Below are positions 51,316-62,500 of a stretch of DNA of 64,000 nucleotides, one piece after another. Origin of the DNA: Bacteroidota bacterium (GTDB lineage Bacteria > Bacteroidota > Bacteroidia > Flavobacteriales > Flavobacteriaceae); NCBI GenBank assembly GCA_023434025.1, contig JAEYTL010000003.1, positions 62,001 to 126,000 of the forward strand, given 5' to 3'. Within the stretch, counting starts at the first letter, position 1. Each line of letters opens with the position of its first letter. Below the pieces are notes generated by a model. That model was not told where the DNA came from. It did no database searches and saw only the letters and a list, made by a program, of their open reading frames with translations. The position numbers and the translations under genes were made by a program.

Positions 51316-54087
51316 TTATCTGAACAAATTTTTATCAAATACCATTCTAATAGCATCGGCATGTCGTCTTCGATCTCTTGTGTGACTTCCGGCAGCCGGT
51401 GCCGCATAAGCCTTGAGCGAAGCCAAACGCCATGGAACCAGGTTAAAGTTCATCAGCATAAAACTGTAGGCTCCCATATTTTTAGGCTCTTCCTGTGCCC
51501 AAACGTAATCGTCTGCGTTAGGGTACTTGGCAATAATCTCTTTTAACTGCTCTACCGGTAACGGGAACAATTGTTCGATTCGTACCAAAGCTACGTCATT
51601 TCTGCCTAAGTTTTCTCTTTCGGCCAAAATATCGTAGTAGAATTTTCCGGTACAGAACACGAGGGTTTTTACTTTCTTTTTATCTACTGTGTTATCGTCG
51701 ATGGTTTCCTGGAAACTTCCCTGGTATAATTCTTCTCTGGTTGACACACATAACGGGTGACGCAACAAACTTTTTGGTGAGAACACCACCAATGGTTTTC
51801 TGAATCTGGTTTTCATCTGTCTTCGCAACAAGTGGAAGAAGTTAGCCGGTGTGGTACAATCAGCCACATACATATTATGACGGGCACAAAGCTGCAGGTA
51901 ACGTTCCATTCTGGCAGAAGAGTGTTCGGCTCCCTGACCTTCATAGCCGTGAGGCAGCAACATTACTATTCCGTTTTGGTTATTCCACTTGTCTTCACCA
52001 CACGAAATATATTGGTCAATCATAATCTGGGCACCGTTAGAGAAATCACCAAACTGGGCTTCCCAAATGGTTAATGCATTCGGATTCGCTAAAGCATAAC
52101 CGTAGTCAAAACCTAAAACACCGTACTCGGAAAGAAACGAATTGAACACATTGAACTTTCCTTTTTTATCTTTTAATCCGTTTAGTAGGATTACTTCTTC
52201 TTCGCTGTCTTCTACTTTTACCACGGCATGACGGTGTGAGAATGTTCCTCTCTCTACGTCCTGACCGGACAAGCGAACATCAAAGCCTTCCATCAGCAAT
52301 GAGCCATAGGCTAATGTTTCGGCAGTACCCCAGTCTATCGCATCATTATCGTACATGGTTTTTCTGTCGGTAACTATTTTGGATATTTTATTGATGAATT
52401 TTTTATCCGAAGGCAAGGTAGAAATGGTATCTATAATAGCGTCTAATTTCTTTTTATCGAATTTAGTTTCCACTTTTTTCAACATTTCATCATCTGAAAC
52501 CTGTTCAAATCCTTCCCACTCATTCTGCATAAACGGCGTAATGATGGTTAATTCTTTTTTACGGGAAGCTTCTAAATTCTGGTCTAATTGAGCTTTGTAA
52601 TCGCTTTCAATTTTGTTAACATAAGCCTGATCAACAATACCGTCAACAATTAATTTTTCGGCATAAATATCTCTCGGGTTTTTATGACGGGCAATTATTT
52701 TATAAAGAACCGGCTGCGTAAAACGGGGTTCATCCCCTTCATTGTGGCCATATTTTCTATATCCCAATAAATCAATAAAAACATCACGGCCAAAGGTCAT
52801 TCTAAAATCTAACGCAAAAAGCATGGCGTGAACCACGGCTTCCGTGTCGTCAGCATTCACGTGAAGAACCGGTGAAAGGGTCACTTTGGCAATATCCGTA
52901 CAATAAATAGATGAACGTGCATCAAGGTAATTCGTTGTAAATCCGACTTGGTTGTTAATCACTAAATGAATCGTTCCTCCGGTTTTGTAACCGTCTAGTT
53001 GTGACATCTGAACAATTTCATACACAATACCTTGTCCGGCTACGGCGGCATCACCGTGAACGGCTATCGGCAGTACTTTTGAAAAATCATTTGGAAAGTG
53101 CTTATCTTGTTTAGCCCGGGTAATCCCTTCAATTACAGCCCCGACTGTCTCTAAGTGAGACGGATTCGGAGCTAAATTGATGTTGATGCTTTTACCGGAT
53201 TTTGTTTTTCTGTCGGCGGTTAATCCCAAATGGTATTTTACGTCGCCGTCAAAATATTCTTTATCGTAATCTTTTCCGTCAAATTCGGAGAAAATGTCTT
53301 GTGTTGGTTTGCCAAAAATATTGGCTAATATGTTGAGACGACCACGGTGAGCCATTCCCATCACAAACTGTTCTACACCTTTTTCGGCTGCAGACTCAAT
53401 TAAGGCATCTAAAGCGGGAATAATGCTTTCGCCTCCTTCTAATGAAAAACGTTTTTGACCTACATATTTGGTGTGCAAAAAGTTTTCGAAAGAAACGGCT
53501 TCATTTAATTTATTCAGAATATGCTTTTTCTGATCTCCCGAGAAATCAGGTAAATTATCATTGATATTCAATCGTCTTTGAATCCACTCAATCACTTCCG
53601 GTTTACGGATGTACATGTATTCAATTCCGATGGATTGACAATAGACATTTTCTAAATGCTTAACAATGTCTCGCAGTGGTTTGGGTTCATGTCCTAATAC
53701 TTTGGCAGCATCAAAAACGGTGTCTAAATCAGACGATGCTAATCCGAAATTTTCCAATGCCAAGGTTGGAGCATATACCCTGCGTTCACGAACCGGATTG
53801 GTTTTGGTAAATAAATGGCCTCTTGTTCTGTAGCCATCAATTAATTTAAGCACATTGAATTCTTTTTGCAACTTATCTGAAACCAGACTGCAGTCCTGGT
53901 TTCCGGCAGAAAAATCAGCCAATTGCGAAACAGCCTGATCGTTGCCCGCCGATGCTAATCCAAAATCAAATCCCTGGAAAAAAGCTCTCCAGCTCGGTTC
54001 AACCGAATCCGGATTTTGGGTATACTGGTCATATAAATCGGCAAAAAATTGAGTGTGTGCTGCGTTTAAAAAGGAAAACCTATCCAT
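51316..54087 (-). CDS. sucA: 2-oxoglutarate dehydrogenase E1
   Basis: 923 residues, the usual E1o length. N-terminal SFLNAAHTQFFADLYDQY is the E2-binding start seen in SucA; GMAHRGRLNIL and IAVHGDAAVAGQGIVYE are thiamine-diphosphate domain blocks, and LLPHGYEGQGAEHSSARMERYLQL lies in the transketolase-like domain. It decarboxylates 2-oxoglutarate and transfers the succinyl unit to SucB. First gene of sucAB. Confidence 0.97.
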   Translation of the reverse strand: MDRFSFLNAAHTQFFADLYDQYTQNPDSVEPSWRAFFQGFDFGLASAGNDQAVSQLADFSAGNQDCSLVSDKLQKEFNVLKLIDGYRTRGHLFTKTNPVRERRVYAPTLALENFGLASSDLDTVFDAAKVLGHEPKPLRDIVKHLENVYCQSIGIEYMYIRKPEVIEWIQRRLNINDNLPDFSGDQKKHILNKLNEAVSFENFLHTKYVGQKRFSLEGGESIIPALDALIESAAEKGVEQFVMGMAHRGRLNILANIFGKPTQDIFSEFDGKDYDKEYFDGDVKYHLGLTADRKTKSGKSININLAPNPSHLETVGAVIEGITRAKQDKHFPNDFSKVLPIAVHGDAAVAGQGIVYEIVQMSQLDGYKTGGTIHLVINNQVGFTTNYLDARSSIYCTDIAKVTLSPVLHVNADDTEAVVHAMLFALDFRMTFGRDVFIDLLGYRKYGHNEGDEPRFTQPVLYKIIARHKNPRDIYAEKLIVDGIVDQAYVNKIESDYKAQLDQNLEASRKKELTIITPFMQNEWEGFEQVSDDEMLKKVETKFDKKKLDAIIDTISTLPSDKKFINKISKIVTDRKTMYDNDAIDWGTAETLAYGSLLMEGFDVRLSGQDVERGTFSHRHAVVKVEDSEEEVILLNGLKDKKGKFNVFNSFLSEYGVLGFDYGYALANPNALTIWEAQFGDFSNGAQIMIDQYISCGEDKWNNQNGIVMLLPHGYEGQGAEHSSARMERYLQLCARHNMYVADCTTPANFFHLLRRQMKTRFRKPLVVFSPKSLLRHPLCVSTREELYQGSFQETIDDNTVDKKKVKTLVFCTGKFYYDILAERENLGRNDVALVRIEQLFPLPVEQLKEIIAKYPNADDYVWAQEEPKNMGAYSFMLMNFNLVPWRLASLKAYAAPAAGSHTRDRRRHADAIRMVFDKNLFR

Positions 54088-54127
54088 ATTTAGTAGTAAT
54101 AAACCTTATTTGTTAAAAATAGTTTTG

Positions 54128-54135
54128 CAAAAGTA
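54128..54135 (-). promoter_or_regulatory. -7 box TACTTTTG for sucAB
   Basis: Minus-strand TACTTTTG about 40 bases upstream of the sucA start; matches TAnnTTTG, -33 unclear. Confidence 0.4.
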
Positions 54136-54205
54136 CAATAATTGCCATAATCTTTCATTTATTTTTACATACTTTTATGTTTTAAATTGCTAAAAAGATA
54201 TAGAT

Positions 54206-54751
54206 ATGAAAAACGTTGCAAAACTTCCTGTTTTTATTGTATTTCTACTGGTTATTTTTTCTGCGGAAAATGTGTTGGCTCAGTCAGAGCAATCGATTTC
54301 CAACCAAGGAAAAAGCGAGTTTTGGTCAAAAGTTCGTTTTGGCGGTGGTTTTGGGTTGGCTATCGGAAACAATTACACCGATATTACACTTGCTCCGGGA
54401 GCGATATATGACTTTAATCCATACATTAGTCTGGGCTTTGGTGTTCAGGGAAGTTATGTGAGACAAAAAAACTTTTTTGAATCCTATATCTATGGCCCTA
54501 ATATGATTGTTTTGGGAAATCCTATTCCGGAAGTTCAGCTGTCTGCCGAGCTGGAACAATTGCGTGTAAACACTACCTACAAGGATAGTTTCGGTTCTTT
54601 TGAAGATGATTTCTGGAGCACCGGTTTGTTTTTGGGTGCCGGCTACCGAACCAATAACATCACCATCGGTTTGCGTTATAATGTGTTGCACAACAACAAT
54701 AAAAACGTGTATTCTGAAGCCTGGATGCCGTTTGTCAGAGTTTATTTCTAA
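54206..54751 (+). CDS. small outer-membrane beta-barrel protein
   Basis: 181 residues with signal peptide to about NVLAQ. The mature part has the strand pattern GGGFGLAIGNNYTDITLAPGAIYDFNPYISLGFGVQGSY split by turns, and ends in RVYF with a terminal aromatic residue, as for an outer-membrane barrel. I recall relatives next to sucA being labelled alpha-ketoglutarate decarboxylase; no enzyme motif supports that. It is divergent from sucA, and its end overlaps the convergent gene at 54735 by 17 bases. Confidence 0.7.
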   Translation: MKNVAKLPVFIVFLLVIFSAENVLAQSEQSISNQGKSEFWSKVRFGGGFGLAIGNNYTDITLAPGAIYDFNPYISLGFGVQGSYVRQKNFFESYIYGPNMIVLGNPIPEVQLSAELEQLRVNTTYKDSFGSFEDDFWSTGLFLGAGYRTNNITIGLRYNVLHNNNKNVYSEAWMPFVRVYF

Positions 54752-55085
54752 ACCAAACTTTCTGCCATTCTCTTTTTAAAATCAGAAAGGCTACTTCTCC
54801 GGCCAATTCCGAAATATCATCTCCGTTGAGTTTTTTGACTTCTTCTTCGGAAACATCAATGATGTAAAGCAAATTCAAGTATTCTGCAAATTTGTATTGA
54901 ATGAGTCGATATACTTTTTCGTGCAACTGAATTTTCAGCTCGTTTGGCGGTGTGCTTAACGGAAAATCAACGGGCTCATTGGCAAAATTGAAATCTTTAT
55001 TGAGTTGTTCAATGAGTTTGAGGTAAAGATTTTCTTTTTCGGCTTCAGACAATAAGTGGTCGGTTGATGTTGGGATGGGATACAT
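54735..55085 (-). CDS. conserved-looking hypothetical protein
   Basis: 116 residues, mostly helical and charged, with no signal peptide, no membrane segment and no recognised motif (EKENLYLKLIEQLNKDFNF near the N-terminus, FLILKREWQKVWFRNKL at the end). Composition and codon use look like the neighbours, so it is probably a real gene. Similar short proteins beside the polyprenyl synthetase are my vague recollection in Flavobacteriaceae. Same direction as, and 227 bases downstream of, that gene. Confidence 0.55.
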   Translation of the reverse strand: MYPIPTSTDHLLSEAEKENLYLKLIEQLNKDFNFANEPVDFPLSTPPNELKIQLHEKVYRLIQYKFAEYLNLLYIIDVSEEEVKKLNGDDISELAGEVAFLILKREWQKVWFRNKL

Positions 55086-55262
55086 TGGATTAATGATTGT
55101 TGATGTTGGATTGATGATATTTGATTTATAACATACGAATTGGTCGGATTGAACAGATTTACGCTGATTATTTGGTTCGCAAGCAAAAATGGACTCTAAA
55201 CTACTGCCTGCTTTGCAGGAGATTTGCTTTGCCTGTTCGCTATCGGTTATGCCTATTTCGAC

Positions 55263-55286
55263 TTTGTCATCTTGCGGAATGACAAA
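55263..55286. repeat. inverted repeat TTTGTCAT/ATGACAAA
   Basis: An 8-bp perfect stem with an 8-base loop downstream of the polyprenyl synthetase gene (55313-56293, minus strand). It could serve as a hairpin for that transcript. The rest of 55086-55312 holds short TTGATGTTGG-type repeats (55060-55110) and no gene was seen. Confidence 0.5.
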
Positions 55287-55312
55287 TAACCTGAAACTTT
55301 CAAACCCGCAAC

Positions 55313-56293
55313 TTAAACCTCCCTCTTCATCAATTTCTCTCCAAACGCTCTCAACACCTTCTTTTTATCCTCACTAATTTGCATTTTGATTAAGGTTTCA
55401 AAAGCTTTCATCGTATAATTTTCTATTGCTTGTTGTGTTGCTTTTGAAGCTCCGGTCTGGTTGAAAAACTCTTTTACTGATTGAATTTTTTCGGAATTAT
55501 CACTCGGTTGAATGGAATATAAATGTAACAATTGCTCACGCTCATCCGGTTTTGCAAATTCCATCGCTTTTAAATAAAGATACGTTTTTTTGTTTTCGAT
55601 AATATCGCCACCCACTTGTTTGCCGAAAGTCTCCGGATTGCCGAAACAATCTAAATAATCGTCTTGTAATTGAAAAGCAATACCCAAATTCAATCCAAAA
55701 TCATAAATCAAATTACCATTTTCTTCTGATGTTTCAGCGATAATGGCTCCCATTTTCATCGCAGCACCCACCAAAACAGCCGTTTTGTATTCAATCATTT
55801 TTAAATACTCGGGAATGGTTACATCATCCCGAATTTCAAAATCCACATCATATTGCTGCCCTTCGCAGACTTCCAAAGCCGTTTTGCTGAATAATTGGGC
55901 TAAAGCCCTAAAAACAGCCGGCTCATACTTTTCAAAATACTGATAGGCTAAAATCAACATGGCATCTCCGGATAAAATACCCGTATTCAGATTCCATTTT
56001 TCATGCACGGTTTCTTTTCCTCTCCGCAGCGGGGCATCGTCCATAATATCATCATGCACTAATGAAAAATTATGAAAAACTTCAACCGCTGTTGCCGCCG
56101 CAAGTGCTTTTTTAAAATCAACATCAAACACCTCTGCCGTCATTAACGTTAAAACAGGCCGTATCCTTTTTCCGCCTAAACGCAAAATATAATCTATCGG
56201 TTCATAAAGGTTTTTAGGTTCTTTTAAAATGTTCTGATTTTCTAAATAAGCAAGAAAATGCTCTTGATAAACCGCAATAGAATGCATCTGCAA
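55313..56293 (-). CDS. polyprenyl (isoprenyl) diphosphate synthase
   Basis: 326 residues. First Asp-rich motif DDIMD (residues 81-85), preceded by LGGKRIRPVL, and second Asp-rich motif DDYLD (211-215), the two metal-diphosphate sites of trans-prenyltransferases. It elongates farnesyl or geranyl diphosphate for menaquinone side chains or carriers; product length cannot be read safely. Start could be Met1 or Met3. Single gene, divergent from the efflux operon regulator. Confidence 0.93.
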   Translation of the reverse strand: MQMHSIAVYQEHFLAYLENQNILKEPKNLYEPIDYILRLGGKRIRPVLTLMTAEVFDVDFKKALAAATAVEVFHNFSLVHDDIMDDAPLRRGKETVHEKWNLNTGILSGDAMLILAYQYFEKYEPAVFRALAQLFSKTALEVCEGQQYDVDFEIRDDVTIPEYLKMIEYKTAVLVGAAMKMGAIIAETSEENGNLIYDFGLNLGIAFQLQDDYLDCFGNPETFGKQVGGDIIENKKTYLYLKAMEFAKPDEREQLLHLYSIQPSDNSEKIQSVKEFFNQTGASKATQQAIENYTMKAFETLIKMQISEDKKKVLRAFGEKLMKREV

Positions 56294-56412
56294 AAATGTT
56301 TTTTAATTTAATGAAACACAAAGAAAATCAAAAAAAACTGAATGTCCACCATATCATCTTTTATACCGCTCAAAAACAAATGTTAAATAATTGTAAATAC
56401 TTTGGAAACTAT

Positions 56413-56443
56413 TTTGGTGTTAAAAGTTTCCTGATTACATTTG
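56413..56443 (+). promoter_or_regulatory. promoter TTTG-N19-TACATTTG of the efflux operon
   Basis: TTTG (56413-56416) and TACATTTG (56436-56443) with ideal spacing, 24 bases before the tetR start at 56468. Confidence 0.6.
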
Positions 56444-56467
56444 CCGACGAAATCAGATCATGAATAG

Positions 56468-57064
56468 ATGAAAACGAAAATTATTGAAAAGGCAACTGAA
56501 CTGTTCTTAAAATTAGGCTTTAAAAGCATTACAATGGATGACATTGCAAATGAAATGGCTATTTCGAAAAAAACAATTTACAAATTTTTTTGCAACAAAG
56601 AAGTGCTGATTGCAGAAACCGTTGAAAAGGTTCACAATGATATTAACCATACGATGTCAGAAATTTTTGAGCAGAACTACAATGCTATCGAAGAGAACTT
56701 TCAAATAAGACAGACCTTTAAGGAACTATTCAAATCCTCAGAAACGTCACCGGTGTATCAGTTAAAAAAGCACTATCCTGAAATTTACGACAAGGTATAT
56801 TTCAGACAGATTGAAGAGTGCAAGGTATGGTTCAGAGCAAATATTGAAAAAGGAATTATGCAGGGCTTATATCGACCGGAGGTAGATATTGAACTCTATT
56901 CGAAATTTTATTATCTGCTTATTTTTCAGATCAATGAGTCCACCATTCTTGAAAAAGAAGCCTCTGAACTGGAATTAAAAGCATTAGAATACCATACAAG
57001 AGCCCTATCAACACCTAAAGGCATTGAAGAACTTGAAAATCAATTATCTAATCTCAATATATAA
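56468..57064 (+). CDS. TetR-family transcriptional regulator
   Basis: 198 residues. The N-terminal helix-turn-helix shows KATELFLKLGFKSITMDDIANEMAISKKTIYKFF (split by its turns), the TetR DNA-binding pattern. The remainder is a helical ligand domain. It is the first gene of tetR-tolC-MFP-RND, a standard layout in which the regulator represses its own efflux operon; the operator was not identified. Starts 10 bases before the tolC start codon with its stop codon. Confidence 0.93.
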   Translation: MKTKIIEKATELFLKLGFKSITMDDIANEMAISKKTIYKFFCNKEVLIAETVEKVHNDINHTMSEIFEQNYNAIEENFQIRQTFKELFKSSETSPVYQLKKHYPEIYDKVYFRQIEECKVWFRANIEKGIMQGLYRPEVDIELYSKFYYLLIFQINESTILEKEASELELKALEYHTRALSTPKGIEELENQLSNLNI

Positions 57065-57074
57065 TCATCAATCA

Positions 57075-58409
57075 ATGAAAAAAACAATTTTTATGTTAAT
57101 AGCGTTTACTTTATCCGTAAATGCACAGGAGGTAAAAATGCTTTCACTGAAAGACGCCATTAATTATGCGTTACAAAACAAGTCGGAAGCAATCAAGGCA
57201 ACTCTGGCTGTTGAAAATTCAGAGTATCAGATCCAAGAGGTCCGTTCGCAGGCATTACCGCAAATTTCGGCTAACGGAAACCTGACTTATAACCCTATTA
57301 TACAGCAAACGGTGATAGATGGGGCTTCGTTTGGACAACCCGGAACAACAATTCAGGCCGAATTTGGTCAAAAGTGGACTTCGGTAGCAGGTGTTTCTCT
57401 AACACAGAACATCTTTAATCAACAAGTTTTCACAGGATTAAAGGCCGCCAAAACCACTCGGGAATTTTACAAAATCAATAAAGAATTAACCGACGAACAA
57501 GTGATCGAAAGGGTAGCAAATGCCTATTATCAGGTATATCTGCAACGTCAAAAACTAACTGTAATAGAAAACAATCTGAAAAATTCAACGAAAGTCAGAG
57601 AGATTATTAAAAACCTGTTTGACAATGGTTTAGCCAAAAAGATTGATTTAGACCGAATTACCGTTACGCTCAATAACATCACCACCTCGCGGCAACAGTT
57701 GTTAAATAGTGTTGAAATCCAGGAGAATGCCTTAAAATTCTACATGGGTATGCCTGTGAACGAGAAAATAATAATTCCTGATTCTGAAATGGAAATAACG
57801 CCGCTCCAATTAGACGAAACGGCAAATATAGCCTTGCGTTCTGAGTACCGGTTATTGGAAACACAAAAGAGCTTGTTTGAACTGAACAAACAAGCCATGA
57901 AATCACTTTATTATCCAACGCTTTCAATTACAGCCGGATACAACTACATCGGGCAGGGACCGCAGATGCCTTGGGGGGCAAGGCCGTCTGATAAAGTATA
58001 TTGGTCCGATTTTTCTTCAATCGGTTTAAATTTGAACATCCCGATTTTTACGGGTTTTGGAAACCGTGCCAAAGTACGTCAGGCAGATATTGACTTACGC
58101 GAAGCCGAAGCTGATCTGGCAGACACAAAATTATCGTTGGATTTAGCGTATAAAAATGCAAAAACCCAAATTGAAAACAGTCTGATTACGATTGAAAATC
58201 AGAGACAAAATGCAACATTGGCTCAGGAAGTACTGGACAACACGCAAAATAACTATGTCAACGGGCTGGCAACGCTCACAGACCTTCTGGATGCAGAAAA
58301 TTCGCTAGTGGAGTCGCAAAACAACTACAATAATGCATTATTAGAATACAAATTGGCAGAAATTCAATTAATTAAATCAAAAGGAGAATTAAAATCACTC
58401 ATAAATTAA
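57075..58409 (+). CDS. TolC-family outer-membrane efflux protein
   Basis: Start at 57075 (MKKTIFMLIAFTLSVNAQ, a clear signal peptide) is preferred over 57024, which lies inside tetR. 444 residues with the TolC duplicated pattern: LKDAINYALQNKSE near the N-terminus and the matching DNTQNNYVNGLATLTDLLDAENSL in the second half. It provides the trimeric outer-membrane channel for the RND pump encoded next. Confidence 0.93.
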   Translation: MKKTIFMLIAFTLSVNAQEVKMLSLKDAINYALQNKSEAIKATLAVENSEYQIQEVRSQALPQISANGNLTYNPIIQQTVIDGASFGQPGTTIQAEFGQKWTSVAGVSLTQNIFNQQVFTGLKAAKTTREFYKINKELTDEQVIERVANAYYQVYLQRQKLTVIENNLKNSTKVREIIKNLFDNGLAKKIDLDRITVTLNNITTSRQQLLNSVEIQENALKFYMGMPVNEKIIIPDSEMEITPLQLDETANIALRSEYRLLETQKSLFELNKQAMKSLYYPTLSITAGYNYIGQGPQMPWGARPSDKVYWSDFSSIGLNLNIPIFTGFGNRAKVRQADIDLREAEADLADTKLSLDLAYKNAKTQIENSLITIENQRQNATLAQEVLDNTQNNYVNGLATLTDLLDAENSLVESQNNYNNALLEYKLAEIQLIKSKGELKSLIN

Positions 58410-58419
58410 TCTACATCAA

Positions 58420-59481
58420 ATGAAAAAAGTATTATACATCGGAATAATTGTTGCTGTTTTAGTGTTATTTGGGTTCATTTTAAGCAGGAACAAAGCAAAA
58501 AATGAGGAGGAGACCGCCATTGTTGCTCAAAAAAACAATACGGTAGCTGTAAAAGTTGAGCAGGTAAAAAGCGAAATTATTTCAACTGATTTTATAGCAA
58601 ACGGTAATTTTTCTCCTTTCCAGGAGCTTAATTTTTCAGCAGAAAATTCAGGAAGAGTCACACAGGTTTTGGCCAAAGAAGGAAGTGTTGTGAAAATCGG
58701 GCAGACATTGGCCGTCATTAAAGGGGATAAACTTTCTGTTGATGTGCAAAGTGCCAAAGCCGCTTATCAAACCGCTTTAACAGACAGCCAACGTTTTGAA
58801 AATGCTTTTAAAACAGGTGGAGTAACCCAACAGCAGCTGGATCAGGCTAAATTGAACCTGGCCAACGCAAAAGCAAGATTGGATCAGGCTAATATTAGTT
58901 TTGGCGACGCTTCAATTAAGTCGACAATCAATGGTATTGTCAATAAAAAATACATTGAACCGGGCTCAGTGGTTTCTCCCGGAACTCCGTTGTTTGATCT
59001 GGTTAATGTTTCAAAATTGAAACTGAAAGTAACGGTGAGCGAAAATCAAATTGCTTCATTAAAAGTTGGTTCAGAAGTAAAAGTAAAAGCAAGTGTTTAT
59101 CCTGATAAAGCGTTTTCAGGAAAAATTACTTTTATCGCTCCGGTAGCTGATGCCTCACTGAATTTTCCGGTTGAGATTGAAATTGCAAACAGTACAGATA
59201 ACGATTTAAAAGCAGGCATGTACGGCACGGCTCATTTTGAAACAGATACGAAACAAAAAACACCATTGAAAGTTGTTTCCAGAACCGCTTTTGTAGGAAG
59301 TGTCAGTAACAATGAAGTATTTGTTGTTCAAAACAATGTGGCGAAACTCACAAAAATTGTTTCCGGAAGAATTTTCGGAGACAAGGTAGAAGTTTTAGAT
59401 GGATTGAATGAGGGTGACACGGTGGTTACCGGCGGTCAGATAAACCTAACAGATGGTGCTGCTGTATCAGTCATCAAATAA
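58420..59481 (+). CDS. RND efflux periplasmic adaptor (MFP) protein
   Basis: 353 residues. An N-terminal membrane anchor (residues about 4-22), a lipoyl-like hairpin around FSAENSGRVTQVLAKEGSVVKIGQ, a short alpha-hairpin (ITQQQLDQAKLNLANAKARLDQ in essence, at about 138-163), then beta-barrel and membrane-proximal domains. It bridges the RND pump and TolC. It lies 10 bases after tolC and 27 before the pump gene. Confidence 0.93.
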   Translation: MKKVLYIGIIVAVLVLFGFILSRNKAKNEEETAIVAQKNNTVAVKVEQVKSEIISTDFIANGNFSPFQELNFSAENSGRVTQVLAKEGSVVKIGQTLAVIKGDKLSVDVQSAKAAYQTALTDSQRFENAFKTGGVTQQQLDQAKLNLANAKARLDQANISFGDASIKSTINGIVNKKYIEPGSVVSPGTPLFDLVNVSKLKLKVTVSENQIASLKVGSEVKVKASVYPDKAFSGKITFIAPVADASLNFPVEIEIANSTDNDLKAGMYGTAHFETDTKQKTPLKVVSRTAFVGSVSNNEVFVVQNNVAKLTKIVSGRIFGDKVEVLDGLNEGDTVVTGGQINLTDGAAVSVIK

Positions 59482-59508
59482 ATAAACATTTAACAGTAAT
59501 TCTGAAAT

Positions 59509-62500
59509 ATGAAAATAGCAGAAATATCCATAAAAAGGCCTACACTGATTGCTGTATTATTTATCATCCTTACATTGGGTGGTATCTTTAGTTATACACA
59601 ACTGGGGTATGAACTGGTTCCGAAATTTGAAATCAATGTAGTAACGGTTTCCACTATTTATCCGGGAGCTTCGCCGTCTGAAGTAGAAAACACGGTCACC
59701 AAAAAAATTGAAGATGCGATTGCTTCCTTAGAAAACGTAAAAAAAGTAGAATCAAAATCCTTCGAAAGTTTATCACTGGTAATGATTACACTGACTGCTG
59801 ATGCTGATGCTGATTATTCGCTGAACGATGCACAGCGAAAAATCAATGCGGTTTTAAAGGATTTACCGGATGACGTTGACCCTCCTTCGCTGAGTAAATT
59901 TTCAATAAGTGATTTACCCATTATTACCATCGGGGCAACTTCTGATATGGACGAAATTCTTTTTTATGATTTGCTTGATAAAAAAATCCAGCCGATATTA
60001 TCCCGTGTAAACGGCGTTGCTCAGGTAAATTTAGTAGGGGGTGAAGAACGTGAAATACAGGTAAGTCTGGATGCTAAAAAATTACAAGGATACCAGATTT
60101 CTGTTCCTCAGGTTCAACAAATGATCTTGTCTTCAAATTTAGATTTCCCTACCGGAAACGTAAAGACGAGAGAAAACAGTACTTTAATCCGTCTTTCAGG
60201 AAAGTATAAAAATGTAGAAGAACTGCGGAACTTAGTCATTTCATCCAAAAACGGCATTCAAATCCGTTTAGGGGATGTTGCAGATGTACAGGACACTCAA
60301 AAAGAAGTGGAAAAAATTGCCCGGATCAATCAGAAAAGTGCAATCCTGTTACAAATCATTAAACAATCGGATGCAAATGCCGTGGCGGTAAGTGAAGCCA
60401 TTCAAAAAGCGGTTGTTCAAATAGAGGAGGATTATAAATCTAATGGGGTAAAATTAAATATTGCAGATGATACCACGAAATTCACACTTGTTGCCGCCAA
60501 TGCGGTAATGAAGGATTTATTTATTGCCATTTTGTTGGTTGCCTTTGTGATGCTGTTCTTTTTGCACAGTTTCAGAAATGCTCTGATTGTAATGGTTTCT
60601 ATTCCGGTGTCGTTGATTGCCACTTTTATCGGAATAAGCCTGCTGGGTTACACACTTAACCTGATGAGTTTATTAGGGCTTTCTCTTGTTGTTGGTATTC
60701 TGGTGGATGATGCCATTGTTGTGCTGGAAAACATTCACAGGCATATGGAGATGGGCAAAAATAAGGTACGGGCGGCTTATGACGGGGCTTCTGAAATCGG
60801 TTTTACAGTAACGGCTATTACAATGGTTATTATCGTCGTATTTTTACCGATTGCCATGAGTACAGGATTGGTTTCTAATATTATTACCCAATTTTGTATG
60901 ACGGTGGTTATTGCCACACTACTGTCGTTACTGGCATCTTTCACAATTGTTCCGTGGTTGTTCTCACGTTATGGAAAACTGGAGCACATTACGAAAAGAA
61001 CTTTCTTCGGAAGGGTTATTCTGTCTTTTGAAGCCGGTTTAGATAAATTTACACACTGGGTAACCGGAATTTTGGAATGGTCTTTAAAATTTAAGAAAAC
61101 GACCCTGCTGATTGTGTTGGTTTTATTTTTTGCGTCTTTCGGTTTAGTTGGAGGCGGATTTATTGGCGGTGAGTTTTTTGCCAAAATTGATAAAGGTGAG
61201 TTCATGGTTCAGATTGAACTGCCCAAAGATGCTTCTATTGAACAATCTAACTTTATGGCTCAAAAAGCGGAAAACTTTTTGAACAATAAAAAAGAGGTGG
61301 TCGGTTTGATTACTACTGTCGGCCAAACCAGTGACGGTTTTGGCGGCTCACAAACCACGGTGTACAAATCGGAAATTAAAGTAACGCTGAACGACAAGTC
61401 TGCCCGTGAAGACAATACGTTTGTGTATGCCGCCAAAATCAAACGTGAGCTCGAAAAAGAATTGGTGAATGCCAAGGTAAAAACGGTTCCTGTCGGTTTA
61501 TTCGGAGCAGATCAGGCTCCGCTGATGTTAACGGTAACCGGTTCGTCTCAAAAAGATGCGATGGATTTTGCTGAAAAAGCAGCCGCAGAACTTCGCAAAA
61601 TCAGTGGAGCAACTGAGGTAAAACTGACTTCAGAAGACGGAAATCCTGAAATTAACGTTCAGGTAGACCGCGACAAAATGGCTGCTTTAGGGTTAGATTT
61701 AAGCACTGTAGGAATGACCATGCAAACGGCATTCAGCGGAAATACGGATGGCAAATTCAGAGCAGGAGAGTACGAATACGACATTAACATCCGGTATAAT
61801 GAATTTGACCGCTCTGATTTTAACGATGTCAGTGAACTGATTTTTATAAACAATGCAGGTCAGCAGATTAAATTATCTCAATTTGCAAAGGTTACACAAA
61901 GTTCCGGACCAAGTTTGCTGGAAAGGAGAGACAAAACACCTTCTGTTAATGTTGAAGCACAGACTGTCGGTCGTCCGTCGGGTACAGTTGCCGCAGAATG
62001 GGAAGCTGTTTTTTCTAAAATGGATCGCCCCGCCGGCGTAAATTACATCTGGGGAGGTGATATGGAAAATCAAACAGAAGGTTTCGGAACCCTGGGTTAT
62101 GCATTGTTAGCGGCAATTATACTGGTTTATCTGGTAATGGTAGCTCTATACAACAGTTTTGTAACGCCTTTTGTGGTACTGTTTTCAATTCCGCTTTCCT
62201 TTATCGGGGCCTTGGTGGCTCTGGCCTTAACCAATAATTCATTAAATGTTTTTACCATTCTGGGAATCATCATGCTGATTGGTTTGGTCTGTAAGAACGC
62301 TATTTTGTTAGTTGATTTTGCCAACCATCGGAAAGAAGCTGGCGAAAGCACTCATGATGCACTGGTTCAGGCCAACCACGCCCGTCTGCGACCTATTTTG
62401 ATGACTACCATTGCCATGGTATTCGGTATGGTGCCTATTGCCCTTGCTTCCGGTGCCGCTGCTGAAATGAATAACGGGCTGGCCTGGGTTATCATCGGCG

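Noticed and set aside
54206..54751. alpha-ketoglutarate decarboxylase annotation for the small barrel protein
   Set aside because: Size, signal peptide and strand pattern fit an outer-membrane protein; the name probably comes from the neighbouring sucA.
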